A stretch of 64,000 nt of DNA from Tolypeutes matacus (Eukaryota; Chordata; Mammalia; Cingulata; Chlamyphoridae): NCBI GenBank assembly GCA_026826555.1, contig JAKSZT010054334.1:37054575-37118574 (forward strand). Direction: 5' to 3'. Shown here in pieces: positions 12,540-24,305 of the stretch. The notes beneath the pieces were generated by a model, which was not told the DNA's origin, ran no database searches, and saw only the letters and a program-made list of their open reading frames with translations. A program made the translations under genes and the position numbers. Position 1 is the first letter of the stretch; each line of letters begins with the position of its first letter.

Positions 12540-12650
12540 TTCACTTTGATTCTGTATGGGTGATCAGCAGCACTTGAAAAGGTCCCTCCCAATGTGATGA
12601 CAGCCTTTCTTTCCTCTGGTATATGATAATCGCCTTGTCATCCTCATGGC
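12540..12650 (-). pseudogene. ERV integrase C-terminal domain fragment
   Basis: The minus-strand translation contains H-W-E-G-P-F-Q-V-L-L-I-T, the hallmark of the DNA-binding C-terminal domain of gammaretrovirus-like integrases (W-x-GP-[YF]-x-VLL-x-T). It is preceded by a G/D-rich basic segment in the right spacing. A stop follows shortly after. The core of the same integrase lies at 13.6-14.05 kb on the same strand. The roughly 0.9 kb gap between them is filled by two SINEs and an LTR. Confidence 0.75.
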
Positions 12651-12806
12651 AGACTCCTCCGATTAGACTTTCCAGGTTCTTATGACTTTATGGCTGGGTT
12701 TCTAGGGAGGAGAGAAGTCCATTTTAATATTGAACATAATTTTGAGAGTTTTCAGATAAATAAGGTGCAGAACATAGTTTCAGACCCAAATTCATAGACC
12801 TAACTT

Positions 12807-12897
12807 TTTTTTTTTTTTTTGAGTTACTGGAGAGTAAATGAAAGACCTCGTACAAGGGAATCAGGCACTCAACTACTGAGCTGCACCTGCTCCCCAA
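12807..12897 (-). mobile_element. DAS SINE, antisense, short
   Basis: Starts with T14 (the inverted A tail), then the inverted tRNA-like unit with GAAAGACCTCGTACAAGGG, CAGGCACTCAACTACTGAGC and CTGCACCTGCTCCCC. About 90 bp, one unit. Confidence 0.85.
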
Positions 12898-12951
12898 GGA
12901 GAGTTGATTTTTTTGTTTATTTATTTGTTTTGTTTTTGTTTTTGAAAAGGT

Positions 12952-13500
12952 ATTGAAGCAGGCTAGTTAAAGAATAAATAGACTGATCTGGAATCCAGCA
13001 GGAAAGCTCACGTGGACTTCAGTACCTCCAAGATGGCTGCTGGAAGGCCCTCACAAGATTCCCCCAGTTGGAACGAGATTTCTTCTGGAAGCCAGGAGAA
13101 GCCTCAGATATTATCTGGTGGGCTTATCATTGGGCCCTCCCAGGGCATTGATAGGTGGAATAATCAATCAAAATGACAAACAGCTGGGACTCTTCCCCTG
13201 TCATTATCAAAGAGGCGGAATAATTAATTGTTCAAAAAGCAAGCACAAAGCCCGAACCGGCCCCTCTCTTGCCTTTGGATCCCTGCTCTCGCCTTTTTCC
13301 CCCACCATGATGGACAACGCAGGTAGATTTAGGGATTTATAATCTATAATGGCGAATTGTAGTCTGTAAATCGGCCCTCTTTATCACTCTTCAGCCCATT
13401 CCTCTCTACCTGGGACCTGTTCTTTTCTCCTATTTATTTTGTCACCATTCCTTAATAAATTACTGGCCTAACTAACTAACCTAACTAATAAATCTGGCTA
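12952..13500 (+). mobile_element. Probable ERV LTR inserted in the pol remnant
   Basis: A 0.55 kb block of higher GC than its surroundings containing AAGATGGCTGCTGG, a TATA-like TTTATAATC near 13,336, a pyrimidine-rich patch and a polyadenylation signal in CCTTAATAAATTAC near 13,452, in LTR order (U3, R, U5). The left end may be the TG at 12,954. The right end is obscured by the adjoining SINE. No internal retroviral sequence follows, so it would be a solo LTR. I do not know the family. Confidence 0.5.
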
Positions 13501-13578
13501 TACTGTCAGGGATTGAACCTGGAATGTGATACATGGGAAACAGGTGCTCAGCGACTGAGCTACATCTGCTCCTTGTCC
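13500..13578 (-). mobile_element. DAS SINE, antisense, short
   Basis: Inverted tRNA-like unit: GGGATTGAACCTGGAATGTG, CAGGTGCTCAGCGACTGAGC, TACATCTGCTCC. The A tail is missing or very short. It lies at the downstream edge of the LTR, so it postdates the ERV. Confidence 0.8.
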
Positions 13579-13579
13579 T

Positions 13580-14060
13580 GACAAATTTTTAACAAACTTC
13601 AGTCCATTTTAATTTAGTTAATTGCTGAATTTGAGCCATGAGCTTTTTAGAGTTTGATTCATCCACTCTGTTTGTCCAGAGGGTTAATGCTTATATGAAA
13701 CTGCAAATATTTACATAATTCCTAGACAACAGTAGAAATAAAACTACTTCCTCTGACTCAATATGCTCTGGTAACCCAAAAGTGAAAACTATGTCTATAG
13801 AGAGAGCCTTTGCCATTGTCTGAGTATTAGCATTTGAAGACGGAAAACCTTTTGGCCATCCAAATATTATACACATCATAACTAGATAAAATCTTTTACC
13901 TTCTACAGCATTAACTTTATGAAATCCCTCTGCCACCAGGTCCCTGGCAAAGAAGGTCCAGGATATCTTCCTGAGATTATCCTGGGAGGGAGACAGACCT
14001 TTGTTGAAGAGGAAGCACTCTGGCCTTGTGCTTCAGGGAACTATCAGGAAAGAATAAAAG
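13580..14060 (-). pseudogene. ERV pol integrase core fragment
   Basis: On the minus strand a segment near 13,985-13,940 matches the W-x-x-D-F that opens retroviral integrase cores. It is followed (13,936-13,691) by a frame with the F-x-GWP-x-x-FP block and FGLPEHI-x-S, then (13,690-13,580) SGQTEWMNQTLK. The usual first catalytic Asp after LV-x-V is Cys here, and the Asp expected after FGLP-x-x-I-x-S is Glu. The third catalytic Glu, in QTE, is kept. Several stops interrupt it. The motif order is unambiguous for a class I ERV integrase. Confidence 0.8.
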
Positions 14061-15044
14061 GGGGAAAAAGAGCTATTAGTAGATGACAAAAGACAAATAA
14101 GTGCGGTTAACTCATTTTTGATAATTTTCTAAAGTTAAATATCTGATGAGAATTCATCACAAGAATTGTGAAACTGACAACTAAATTTGGCTGTTTCCAT
14201 AGAATACAAAACAATACAGTCAATCCTCAAAAAAGTTTTAGACAAAGATCTATAAACAATAGTTAACCCTATTTTCCAAAAAAAAGTAGATATCACATCA
14301 CATTTATAAGGATTATGAACATAATCTCTACAGAGAAAAAAGTTCAAATTATTACATAAAAATTAATCCTAAAACAAAACACGCAATGAATATACCAAGC
14401 AAATATTTAGGATATATCAAAACATATTAAGAATACCAAGAGATTAAGTCTGGAGTAGGGACTACATTTCTGTTTATCCATAAAACTCTATAAGTAAGTG
14501 ATATGAATCCCCAATTGAAAACTACTGATTTAGATGCTAGATACAAAAAAAAAAGAAACACTTTTGTGTTCCACCCAGTTAACATCCTAAAAAAATAATC
14601 AAAAAAAAAAAAATTATGACTGGTAACACTATATAGTTATTGTCTGATATTAGGCAAAGCAGCACCATTATTCTGAAAAATAGAAACATATCATGGAGAG
14701 AGTATTGACAAGTATCTATCTAGAAGATCACCAGATTAGCACATAATTTCTGAAATATTTATATTAATAACAATTTATCTATAAAAATTTAATCTAGGGA
14801 AATTAAGCATCTCTTTAGAATTCACATTACTAAGTAACATCAATAATAACATATCAAATAAAACAAATTATTTTGAGGATTCCTATTTTCATTTGGTGAA
14901 AACACAAATCTTTGTGATTGTACAGGGCCATTCTGGGAAATTTCAAAGTTAGTTTTAGTTATAAAAGATATTCTGAACATTTTCCTTAATTTAATTTTAT
15001 TTCATTTTACATTTAGGATTCAGGATTTTAAAAATAAATATATA
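14061..15044. other. AT-rich sequence, nothing recognised
   Basis: By position it could contain older pol sequence of the neighbouring ERV, but no reverse transcriptase or RNase H motif is visible. Several A-runs (14,544; 14,598). Confidence 0.35.
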
Positions 15045-16635
15045 TATATTTATTTTTAAAGAAGCTTTAGATTACATAAATGTTACATGAAAAATATAGG
15101 GGTTTCCCATATACCCCACTCCCTGCCACTCTTTCCCACATTAACATCTTTCATGAGTATGGTACATTTGTTACAATTGATGAACACATATTGAAGCATC
15201 GTACTAACCAAGGACTATAGTTTACATTACAGTTTACACATTGCCCCTCACAATTTCATAGGTTTGACAAAATGTATAATGGCCTGTATCCATCATTGCA
15301 ATGCGTGCAGACAGTTCCAGTGACCTCAGAATACCTCCATGTTGCACCTATTCTTCCCTCTCCCTCCCCTCAGAACCTCTGGTGGCCACTGCCTTTATAT
15401 CAATGATACAGGTTCTTCCATTGCTAGAATAATAATAAGTCTACTTTAGCCCACAGTTGCTTCCCCCCCTTATGTTTGTTCATTCATAAATCTTGAGGAT
15501 ATGGGGATGGTGATGCTCACCCTGCCTTGGATTGAGATGGGGCTTAGATCCCATGAGGCAGATGGATGGAACTGTGTTGCTTGCAGTTTCAGACACTCTC
15601 TGCTTCCTGGGATGTTTGTTGTCCATCATCATCCTTCTGTTAATTGTGCTCGGTGAGTCCAGTGAACTGGTGAGTATGTATTGCTATTCTGCTGAGATTC
15701 AGAGCTCAACTGGCATGTGAACAGACCAAAGATTTAGGACTCTGAGACATATATTTAACTAGTATGGTACTAATTATGGGTTGAAATAAAAAAGACAGAA
15801 GAGCCATGTGTAGGGAAATTATAAGTTAATCTAACTATGTTATATCTGTGAGCATGTATTCCAAAGTAAAGTCTATTGACAGGGTGTCAAATTCCTGAGA
15901 TTATCTGTCTTGCCTATAGTGTCTGGATATCTCTAAAGCCCTCAGGAGCCCCACTGTTTGAGGCACTGCTTACTGTGGCAGTCAATGAGCTCCTGCTGAG
16001 ATGTGCATAAGAATAACTTCTGGAATAACCTCCTGACTGACTTTGAAATCTCTTAGCCATAAAAACTCATTTTTACTTAGTATTTCCCCCTTTTAGTCAA
16101 GTTCTTTTTCCAGATTCATCATTAGTTGGTGCTTGGTAATAATCCCTCAGTGCCAGAGAGGCTCATTACCAGGAGTCATGTCCTAGGCTGTGGGGAAGAT
16201 AATGCATTTATATGCTGAGTTTGTCTTAGAGAGAGCCCACATTTGAGCAATAAGGAGGCTTTCAGGAGGTAACTCTTAGGCACCCTATAATACTAGGCCA
16301 AGTTTCGATTTCACAAGAAAAGAGTGATAAATACAACCATCAATATCACAGACCTGGCATAATGGTCTGTCCTTCCCTAGACACTGCCCATGTACTCTGG
16401 GGATTCTTGCTGCTCTATTAGAGAATGTAGCACGACCTGCCAGGATGGGAATTCAATAGTCTTTGGTTATTCTGTGGGTCACCACCCACTGAGACAACAC
16501 CCCATGACCACTTGAACATATTCATATGCCATAGAGGCATGCCCCTGGTGTACTCCTCCCCACACAACCCCCCATCACTGGCACCCTGTACCAGTGAGCC
16601 TCCCCTGCCACAGTTGTGTCTGTTCTGCAATGGGA
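15045..16635 (-). mobile_element. L1 3' UTR, type A, antisense
   Basis: The same sequence recurs antisense at 36.92-38.27 kb (next to L1 ORF2) and sense at 56.74-57.71 and 62.67-63.03 kb, where it ends in AATAAAGTTT and an A tail. Diagnostic blocks: GAAGCTTTAGATTACATAAA, AATGGCCTGTATCCATCATT, CATTGCTAGAATAATAATAA. The sense strand has the G-rich GGGGGAGGGG stretch found near many mammalian L1 3' ends. It is 5'-truncated: no ORF2 sequence appears to its right. Open frames here (15,532-15,720; 16,418-16,630) are not genes. Confidence 0.8.
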
Positions 16636-17889
16636 TTCAGTTTTAATTAGGCAAAAATAAAAAAATTATAAGGAAATTTGAACATATAAAATAAAAATTA
16701 TGAGTGCCTGATAAACAAATTTGTCTGGAATCATTTCTGAAGTGGCAGTAAAACATTAAAAAATTAATGTAGAATATAATATGATTATAAGAAACTTCCT
16801 AAGTGAGAAACCTTTGTTTTCTTAAGTGATCAATTTCAAATAAAGTAAACATAAACCAAAGATGGTTAGTCTGGTAAGATACAGAATACTTGCTATCTAT
16901 GCAGATTTCAAATAAAAAAGAATAAGACCTCATATTGTAGAAAGCCTTCATATTCTTGAAAGAAATAAATAGTAAACCAGAGAAATAAGCCCATCAAAAC
17001 CAAACAAACTTTGCTGAGATTTTAACACATTTTATACCTTTTACAAAACAGGTATTATAAAGCACAGAAAATAAATTTGATTTTCAAATTTTATCTTTCA
17101 CTATGCTCTTTCATATTCTGCAACAAACTGAAACTTTGCTTTAGGGCAATCTCAGGAGGTCCATTAGGTCAGAAAGAATTTCAGAATATTACTAAGCTGT
17201 TATTAATGTGCAATGCATTTATTGTTGCTATCTTCAAAGCAGAGAAATTAATAGGTAAGAGTTTTAAAAGAATTTCTCAGTTTCAATTCCCAATATGGGA
17301 AATATCCACAATTATAACTGAGAAGAAACTGAGTCCTTAGGGACTAGAATAAACTTGAAGAATGCAAAGGGATTTGAAGACGTATGTATAAACATTAATA
17401 CAATCAATGTGGTTACCTTCAAGTCTGCTTTTTCAAAGTGATTACATATCTCTTCTCTGCTTAGACATAAATTAATTTTCCCTAGGAGAAAATTTTTATT
17501 TCCAAAGTTCCAAACCACAGAGGGCATTTCACCATTTTCCTTAGTAAGTACTGATTACAATTACCTTGCATTATAATTGCTTGTTTGCATGCTTGTCATA
17601 TCAGCTAGATACTGATTTACAAGAAAAGTAAGGTTATTATGTGAAATGCCTAAGCTGAAGAGATAAATTTTATTACTCCCTCCTCTGTCTTATATGTCAA
17701 AATCAGTTTATTTTTTTCCTCCAAAACTAAGTTTTGTTCCAAGAAGTGTACCTGTGCAGTTACAAAAGGTTTTGTATCTGTTTACTAAAGTAAAACTCTT
17801 TAAAAACTTATTGTTTCTTTATCCTTTAAGTTCAATTTTTAAACAACACTATTGTGGAAATAATGAAGATTACCTCAATGAGAACAAAC
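16636..17889. other. AT-rich sequence, nothing recognised
   Basis: An 87-codon plus-strand frame (17,077-17,340) and others are short, without recognisable domains. I see no repeat I can name. Confidence 0.4.
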
Positions 17890-19900
17890 AGGCTATTTAT
17901 TGAGAGCTTGCTTTAGCAAGACACAATCACTTGTGTCTGCCAAAGACTTAAAGGCAGGCAAGAGAATGGGCAAGCTTTATAGTGGGGGAAAAAAGGAATC
18001 TTTCAGGTATGCTCTGATTAGAGATTTTTAGTACAGGGAAAATGGAGGCAGGCAAACTAGAAGTGGAGCATATTATGTGTTCAGTTTGGAAACATATTAA
18101 ACTACCCTGGTTGGTCCTTAGTTGGAAGTGGGGCACAAAAAATAGGGAAACTAGCAGTAACTTATTAGGTCCTGACCATTTAGGGCCAATTGCTGCAGGA
18201 GTTGTGGTTTGACTTTCTGGGTTGGTTTCTGCAGAGGCGGTAGGTCAGAGTTCTATAGTCATATATAGTGTGGCCATTGTTTATTTGTATATTCAGTCTC
18301 TCAGTCCTTCCTTTTGGTCATTCTCTCACTTGTGAAAAGTTGGCCAATTCTGGGAAGGCTAGAAATCCAGATCTTCATCATTCAAGAATATTCCATTGTC
18401 TTTATAATAAACTGTATCACACGACCTTATCTGTTTGGTGGCTGCATCATCATGATGGTCATCTGAAAGGAGTTGCACAGAACCCTAGTTGTCCAACCTT
18501 GGCCAATGGAACAGATCTCATGGGCTACGAAGATCAAACTTAGATTGCCAACTTGTTTTTCCCTTAAAGGGATGTATAGTCTGTCTACCTTGCCTGTTTT
18601 ATTGATCCAACTAAAGCAAGAAGTATCAGCAATGGCACAGATACCATGGTTAGCCACAAGAAATCTAGAACAATGTTGGCAAGAGTAGTGTGGAATTCAA
18701 ATTTAGAATTGCCTAGAGTCTGATCAATAGATTGTAATAATTAGTTATTTATCTGGGAGAGAAGAATGCTAACAAAGTCACAGGTTGATTTATTTAAGGT
18801 AATTTGTCCTTGTAAGTTCAAGTAGTAGCACTATCAACTGCAATTCTCTATAGCCTAATATGATGTGACAAGAATTGTCAAAAGGTTTTCATCATAGGGG
18901 TCTGATGATGGATGACAGTGTCTATTGTTTGTGATAATCTAAAAATGGTGTTAGAATGAATGTGTTATGACTTAACAATTAGAATAAAGAGGAGAGAGAA
19001 AATGGTCATTATATGTGAGGAATATTTATAAGCAAGCAGATGAAAAACCAACAGAAATTGGATGGGGGTCTTGGTCCGACATATTGGGTAGAAACTCTCA
19101 ACTATCCAAGGTCATCAGGATGTTCCAGAAATCTTGTGTCAGCTGTCCACTTCCATATATTGGCTGCTTCAAGAGGATTGTTAACAGTATATCTTCTAAT
19201 ATATGAAATCTCATCGAAGATCATATAAATCTTTTGGAAGATGGTATGGCTGTATTTACCTGTTAATTATAAGACTGGGTATGGTAAATTAAATACATAG
19301 TATGTAAGTAATATTTTTCCATGTCTGTGCATCAGGGAAGAATTTAGTATTGAAGGTGAAGCCCCTTGGAACTGACAGTTTCCATTTCACAGAAGTATAA
19401 CCATTATGTCCCCAAGAGAGGGAACCATATGACTGTAAGGATGAGTATGAGTACCATTATGGGATCTCAATAATTTCTGATGGTTCTGCAAATTTTAAGG
19501 TAAAGAAGTCATTGGTTCTTTTAATCTTTCCAGAAAATTATGTTGGTAAGGGCACTGTGGTTTTTGAGTAATGGATAATGCCATATAATGGTTCCAATAA
19601 GTGTAAGTCTTAGTTACTTGATACAAAAATTAGGATGCTACATATTGGAAACACAAAATCCATCAGCTTTTTAGCAACTTTAAGAGATTTTTGGCAAGAT
19701 AATGCTTCAACCCATACTGAAAATTGACATGCATTATAAAACACTTTTAAATCCCATTGATGGTGGAAGCTGGATAAAATTCGTGTGAAGGTGTTCACAT
19801 GACAATCGAGGCTTTAGTTCCTAGACATGTTCTACCTTATAGTTTTCCCCAGATTATTTTACTGACAGGAGACACATGACCCCTAAATAACTTCACCTCT
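17890..19900 (-). mobile_element. Second class I ERV remnant (env and probable 3' LTR)
   Basis: The block has a more even base composition than its flanks and carries an envelope transmembrane motif on the minus strand (18.43-18.77 kb). Downstream on that strand, at 18.26-17.89 kb, come a TATA-like CTATAAAGCTTG and then CTCAATAAATAGCC, in the order expected for LTR U3-R. Sequence to 19.9 kb would be envelope surface subunit, but I cannot place further motifs. No LTR boundary or target duplication was found. Confidence 0.5.
18427..18770 (-). pseudogene. ERV envelope transmembrane subunit remnant
   Basis: The minus-strand frame at 18,657-18,427 begins with HGICAIADTSCF-SW-I-N-x-T-G, matching the C-x6-CC transmembrane-subunit motif of gammaretrovirus-type envelopes. 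The second Cys of the CC pair is Phe here. Just upstream, in a shifted frame, a leucine- and asparagine-containing segment ends in V-L-D-F-L, the usual lead-in to this motif, so at least one frameshift separates them. Further on the frame shows the expected serine- and isoleucine-rich end. Non-functional. Confidence 0.65.
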
Positions 19901-19946
19901 TTTTATAACCTTTCCCATCCAAGGCTGATTTAAGATAGTTTATTAA

Positions 19947-20368
19947 TGTCCTAGGGCTGCTGTATAAAAATACCACAAACTGGGTGGCTCAAAACAATAG
20001 AAACTTATAGTATCATAGTTCTGGAGGCTAGAAGTCCAAAATCACAGTGCTGACAGGGACATGCTCCCTACAGAAACTCTTGGGGAGAATCCTTCCTTGC
20101 CTCTTTCTAGCTTCTAGTGGTTTGTTGAGAATCTGTGGGCTTCAATCTCTGCCTAGGTCATCACATGGCATTCTCCTCTGTGTTTGTCTAATTCTCTCCT
20201 TATAAAGATCCCAGTCCTATTGGATTAGGGCCCAACCTCATCCAGTTTGGCCTCACCTTAACTAATAGTATCTTCAAAGACTATTTCCAAATAAGGTTAC
20301 AATCACAGGACTGAGGGTTAGAATTTGAACATGTCTTTTTGGGGAGACAAAATTCAACCCATACCACA
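19947..20368 (-). mobile_element. MaLR (MLT1-type) LTR, antisense
   Basis: About 420 bp with TG at 19,947 and CA at 20,368. Diagnostic blocks in order on the plus strand: GGGCTGCTGTATAAAAATAC, CACAAACTGGGTGGCTCAAA, ACAATAGAAACTTATAG, GTTCTGGAGGCTAGAAGTCC, CTCCTTATAAAGATCCCAG, TTTCCAAATAAGGTTAC, AAAATTCAACCCATACC. These are the complement of an MLT1 LTR. Solo. Confidence 0.85.
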
Positions 20369-20384
20369 TAGCATAACTCTGATC

Positions 20385-20545
20385 TCTCCCTCTCTCTCCA
20401 TATAACTGCCTTCCTTTGTTATCTTTGTATCCAAACTTTCCTTTCTTTTAAGGACACCAGTCATATTGGATTAAGGCCCACCACTGATAGGTGATTGCTA
20501 TCTAGTCTTCCATAACTTTTCTATGATGTTATAGGGGAAGCAAGT
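20385..20545 (-). mobile_element. Fragment of another MaLR LTR, antisense
   Basis: Contains AAGGACACCAGTCATATTGG and TTAAGGCCCACC, the same internal block as in the preceding LTR (CCCAGTCCTATTGGATTAGG) but closer to the ancestral form. It is therefore a separate copy and not part of it. Ends are not resolvable. Confidence 0.55.
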
Positions 20546-20887
20546 CGAAATAAAATTCTACCACACATGAACACAAGTATTTATGTCCAAGTAGGCATAA
20601 AACAATTTATTCAACACAGTCTCACTGAAGCCCAGCTGTCTTGTGCCTTACATAGGTCCAATCACCTCTTTGAACAAATGTTTCACTAGGGTAAACAAGG
20701 CAACATTTTTGAGGCAGGGATCTGGTGCTTTTATAGTCAGTATGAATTAACCAGGATTATCCCCATAGCAAGAGTTGAATACAAGATCTTTTAAGATTCA
20801 GACCTTAGGTGCCATTTTTAAGGTGCTGGCTACAGGCTTTGGTATTGGTAGATTCTTCACTGTTTATGCAGTGGTGGGCATTGTCTC
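20546..20887. other. Spacer between LTRs, nothing recognised
   Basis: Contains the left part of an 87-codon plus-strand open frame (20,775-21,038) that runs into the next LTR. No homology recognised. Confidence 0.35.
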
Positions 20888-21451
20888 TGTCTTAATTTGC
20901 CACTGGGCTGCCAATGCAAAGAACCAGAAATGTGTTGGGTTTTATAAAGAGGATTTATTTGGGGATAAAGCTTACAATTCTGTGGCCTTAAAATGCCCAA
21001 ATCAAGGTATCTTCAGAGATATTTTCTCACTAAAGTAAGTTGCTGATGATCCTGGAGTGTTGCCACATGGTGAACCAAGATGGCGGGTGATCTCTGCCAA
21101 TATCTCTGCCTTCCCCTCCAGAATCTGTCATCTCCTGGAGCTCAGCTGTAGCAGCCAGGCATAGGGCTTATCTCTTTCTGGGCCTCCTCCTTCAGTTTCT
21201 CGGGTGTTCTCTGCCTGTTCACAGCTATAGGCAGACCGGAGTCCTCTTTTCACCTGGCAGGATCAAAAATGGTAGCTTCTTTCTCTGGATCTCCATTTAT
21301 ATCAGACCCAGCAACAAGGCAGAGACTCAACCCCAGTCACTCCTCACTGATGTAGTCCAACCAAAAGTATCTCACACCCACAGGAATAGATTAGTTGAGA
21401 AACATTTTTTTTTCTCTGTTGAAATTCATAAAAGAACTTCAAACTCTCACA
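20888..21451 (-). mobile_element. Xenarthran-type MaLR-like LTR, antisense (copy 1)
   Basis: A 564-bp element with TG at 20,888 and CA at 21,451, flanked by GTCTC and GGCTC (a 5-bp target duplication with one mismatch). On the minus strand it carries a polyadenylation signal (AATAAA, complement near 20,946) and a TATA-like motif (complement near 21,296). It is homologous along its length to 25,272-25,956: shared blocks include TCACACCCACAGGAAT, CTCACTGATGTAGTCCAA and CACATGG/CACGTGG. I do not recognise it from non-xenarthran mammals. Confidence 0.7.
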
Positions 21452-23096
21452 GGCTCTAAAGTATCTTAGCTAATGTACAAAATTTAAATACTTTGAATTT
21501 CACCAATGAAAGACAAGTTATAATATTCATCTCTTATTACTGCTAAATGCATTAATTTACAATCTTCCTTTCAATATTGAACCCACAATAAGATTTCCTC
21601 TACCCAAATTTCTCTTTTGAAAATTATTATTATTATTGTTACAATACTTAAAAAGGGGAAGGAAAAGTCAAGGTGATTGTCTTAAAATTACTAAGTCATT
21701 AAAAATTATCTTATGTTTTAAACGATTGTCTATATCAAAACAACTATAATACATAGACATGGTATAGTAGGATCTTCCAAATTTTCCCTTCTGAAGAGTA
21801 TAGATATTCTAAGTTACTTCCTTTAGTCCAATTTTGTCATCCTCATTTTCTTAGTAGTAGCAAGCATGAGATCCTTGTGACAAGTGATGATGTTGGTGTT
21901 TAAAGTGGTAAATTAACATTTTCAGTCCATTAAAACATAGTTTGGTAATATAATTCTTATTAGTAAACTGACTATCCTTTCATATTCCTAAAGTTCGTTT
22001 TTAAAAAGAGATACTAATTGCCTGGAATAGTTATTGAAGTTTTAATGCCTATCAGCGTTATAACTGTGTGTCAGTGAAAAAAAAATAAATTTAATACTAC
22101 CTCTCTTACAGTATCCATTATCTACCTAATACTAGGAAAGATATAATTCTAATTACTGGTCCTTAAAATCCTTTTCTTAATATTGTTTTTTAAATTATTA
22201 TTGTTGTAGTTATTATTATTCTAATATAAGCTTCTTAGCTCTCAGAAGCCATATGAAATTGGGGCAAGCTCTTGCTGTAAAAGGAGGTTATTACACTTTA
22301 ATATGACTTAATACACTATCTGGACAAAGTAAGTACATAATAAAGACTAGTCATCACCTATCTTAGACACATTCAATAATTAAAATAAGTAGAATTAATT
22401 TTAATGAAATTTTATTTTATTTTACTCCTTGTGAAACTATCTCATGCATATATCACTACTGTTTCAATAAGTCTTTACTTTATCGGGAAACAACACCATT
22501 GCTTCATTTGTTTTGAGAATTGCACTTTAATTATATCGTTATCTCTCTCTTAGTAAAATGTTATTTTTCCCTCAAGAATTATATTTTCTTCATATCTGAT
22601 TGGAAAAGGCATCCAATTCTCCTAATGAAAGAACCATGTTTTATCTTTAACTAGAAGCAGGTAATAATAAAGTTGTTTGTTGTGTTTTTTCCCTGCATTG
22701 TATAAAATTGGCCATAAAAAGAGGTGTTGAAGTACTCATTAAGTTGTATATTTGATAGACTTTATAAAGCAATCTTCAGTAGCAAATAAGAGAGAAACAA
22801 AATTGAGCAGTAAATAAGGCAATGAAATTGAAATGAATTTCACATTGTCTGGAAAATCATGAAGAAAAGAAATAAGAAAACTTTGTTGTTTGTGAAGCAA
22901 GCATTGCTTGCTTTTTATTGTTTTTGTAAAGGTTATTTGGAGGAAAATATTTCGATAGAACAGTGGTGATTATTATCAAGATTTATTTCTCTCTGCTGAG
23001 GTATGATGAATCACATAAGAAATTGATAATGCCTCATTTAAACATCTTTCTGTATGCCATCCCACATATACTGAAGCTATTGGAAATGCAACAATG

Positions 23097-23157
23097 CTCA
23101 TTCTCTCTCTCTCCTCTCACCTCTCTCTTTCCCTCCCTTTCTCTTTCTCTTCTTTAA
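23097..23157 (+). repeat. CT-rich low-complexity tract
   Basis: Polypyrimidine: CATTCTCTCTCTCTCCTCTC and then TCTC/CCCT units. Confidence 0.85.
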
Positions 23158-23510
23158 TAATAACACTTCCCTTCTAGAAAAATGTCCTTTCCCTTGATAG
23201 CACCCATTTGGATTATTCAAGAACTGGTTTTTATCTTGACCTGACTAGGAAAGGACTAGAGTCAGCTGTCTTTTAAGTAAATTACTAGCAGATGACACAT
23301 GGCATTTCTGTTTTCATACCGTTAACCAGAAATTGGTTAAATGGCCATAGTTAACTATAATTGTGTGAAATGTATTCTTCCTATTGGGTGTTTCAATTAT
23401 GTCAAGAGTGAGAAAAGTAAACTACAAGCAATTCTTGCTACTACATTATTGAATAGATACAATTCCGTGTTTAAAAGAGTTATCAGCAATTATGCATTGC
23501 TGATATAAAT

Positions 23511-23582
23511 TATGCAATAAATAATAAATAATATTTATATTATTTATATTAATTATAAATAAATAATAAATAATAAATTATG
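23511..23582 (+). repeat. AT-rich low-complexity, (AATA)n/(TTTAT)n
   Basis: Imperfect AATAAATAAT and ATTTATATTA units only. Confidence 0.85.
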
Positions 23583-24305
23583 CATTTACTTCATTCTTCT
23601 TAAAAATTCTATCAAATTTATTTGCCCTTCAAAACTTTTTGAAGTAGAAGTAACTTTTTTTATTCAAAATTGAATTTACTGGAACTCATCAGCTCATATT
23701 CTGTCCATTCCAAGAAATAAAATGTAGATTTAATTTTAGTGCAGATCAGTGACTCTCTCTATTAGAAATGAATGATAAAGTTCATTTCACTGCCTCGGTG
23801 ACTTTGGCATCACTGGATGATCATTTCCCCAACAGTGTCATTTACTGAAGAAGGAAAAGGAGGAGTCAATATTATCATTTTAACTTGATAAAACAATATG
23901 ACTTCTGGGATGGATTAAGTATTGCCATGCAAATTTCATGGTCACTTTTGATATTTCAGGTTGAACTTTTATGACATGTCCTTTAGGAACTATTTCAAAA
24001 AGATATTTAAAGAAATCTAGCGGGCTAACTTTTTTTCTCAATAAAATTTATGAGTCACAGTTGCACAGTTCCATTATCAGTGGAAGTTGTCAATCCAAAT
24101 GGACCATTGGAAGGAATATAATACTCATATTTATTTTAAAATGTGTGAATATTAAAATTATTTTTAAAAAGAGAGAGTTATCTCTTTTAGACTTTGGGGA
24201 AGAGGTTCACCAAACATTTCTCCTTCCTTCCCAACACTTTTTCCCAAAAATAATTCCATATCAAGGACAGCATGTACCTCCAGAAAGAAGGAATGATGGT
24301 TAGAT

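Larger units (their letters stand above)
9468..14060 (-). mobile_element. Class I ERV remnant (pol integrase to env), with nested insertions
   Basis: Four separately recognisable pieces lie in retroviral order on the minus strand: integrase core (about 14,050-13,580), integrase C-terminal domain (12,650-12,540), envelope surface-subunit C-terminal fragment (10,770-10,640) and transmembrane fragment (9,880-9,468). Three DAS SINE insertions and a plus-strand LTR have split it. No gag or reverse transcriptase was recognised to the right. All frames are broken. Class I assignment rests on the integrase W-x-GP-x-x-VLL motif and the C-x6-CC-type envelope. Confidence 0.6.
21452..24305. other. AT-rich sequence, nothing recognised apart from low complexity
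   Basis: About 2.85 kb. Includes a CT-rich stretch (23,097-23,155) that creates the tail of a 64-codon frame, and an AATAA-rich stretch (23,511-23,582). No exon or named repeat recognised. Confidence 0.4.
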
